Shown piece after piece: positions 50,944 to 50,989 of a stretch of 50,989 bases of DNA; position 1 is the first letter of the stretch, and every line of letters begins with the position of its first letter. Origin of the DNA: Emticicia fluvialis (GTDB taxonomy: Bacteria; Bacteroidota; Bacteroidia; Cytophagales; Spirosomataceae). The stretch lies in assembly GCF_024793945.1 (NCBI RefSeq), contig NZ_JANUSD010000024.1:1-50989 (forward strand), in the 5' to 3' direction. The position numbers and the translations under genes are program-made. The notes under the pieces were generated by a model that was not told the origin of the DNA, searched no databases, and was given only the letters and a program-made list of their open reading frames with translations.

Positions 50944-50989
50944 CATCTTGATGTTGCTCCAACCAAATCAATAATTCTTGCCATAAAAC
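50933..50989 (-). CDS. C-terminal end of a gene running off the right edge
   Basis: The minus strand has an 18-codon frame open to the window edge, ending with a TGA at 50933. Its translation (VLWQELLIWLEQHQDVIR) is helical and protein-like, and it converges with the preceding gene with an 11-nt overlap. Too little is visible to name it; it could be a chance frame. Confidence 0.35.
   Translation of the reverse strand, partial: VLWQELLIWLEQHQDVIR

Noticed and set aside
1..50989. CRISPR arrays, tRNA or rRNA genes, transposases, phage genes
   Set aside because: Looked for in all gaps; nothing with the needed repeats, cloverleaf or motifs was seen.

Overview
The window is ordinary chromosomal DNA of a Bacteroidota bacterium, most likely a free-living or environmental Cytophagales-type organism. 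The evidence is: SusC/FepA-style TonB receptors with carboxypeptidase-like N-terminal domains, a type IX secretion plug protein (DUF5103), Bacteroidota-only small families (DUF6660, HYC_CC_PP), a paired DUF1549/DUF1553 cytochrome and Tat-exported DUF1501 protein, and repeated Bacteroidota-type promoters (TTG, 19-20 nt, TAnnTTTG). Gene density is high. I see no tRNA, rRNA, insertion sequence, phage or CRISPR array.

Layout. 1-2.7 kb: a short histidine operon on the minus strand (hisG, a 101-aa unknown, hisD) with a good promoter and a terminator. 2.7-4.9 kb: a possible tiny membrane peptide and a secreted CocE/NonD-type serine hydrolase. 5.0-9.8 kb: a metal module of DUF6660 protein, TonB receptor and His-rich P1B-2-type metal ATPase. 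9.9-16.7 kb: exported oxidoreductase of the Gfo/Idh/MocA family, a 1098-aa secreted protein of unknown function made of two degenerate copies of one long unit, and a PQQ dehydrogenase with a cytochrome c domain inside it. 16.7-18.3 kb: folate-branch pabB and pabC, overlapping by 65 nt. 18.4-24.3 kb: two exported amidohydrolase-fold proteins (three modules, only one with metal ligands) and an Asp-box lipoprotein. 24.4-28.1 kb: DUF486 membrane protein, a prephenate dehydrogenase that looks like the fungal type, an acetyltransferase and a WecA-type sugar-phosphate transferase. 28.3-32.9 kb: guaA, ung, apaG and fumC. 33.0-37.2 kb: DUF1501 and DUF1553 pair. 37.4-40.6 kb: a tightly packed operon of YjbR-like protein, kinase-like protein, HAD-IIA protein, a secreted protein and a CsaA-type tRNA-binding protein. 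40.66-46.4 kb: a second metal island, probably for copper. 46.6-50.99 kb: sucC, a LolD-like ATPase, the T9SS plug protein and an NAD(P)-binding protein, with the end of another gene at the right edge.

The most interesting part is the 40.66-46.4 kb island. It combines a Cys-rich HYC_CC_PP protein, an AraC-type regulator fused to a heavy-metal-associated (HMA) domain, an HMA/MauE-like membrane protein, a TonB receptor with a Cys-Cys pair, a YncE-like propeller lipoprotein and a periplasmic HMA protein. Together these give a plausible outer membrane to cytoplasm route for one thiophilic metal with its own sensor. The parts are known families; the metal, direction of transport and regulation are inferred. 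The second notable item is the 1098-aa duplicated protein of unknown function.
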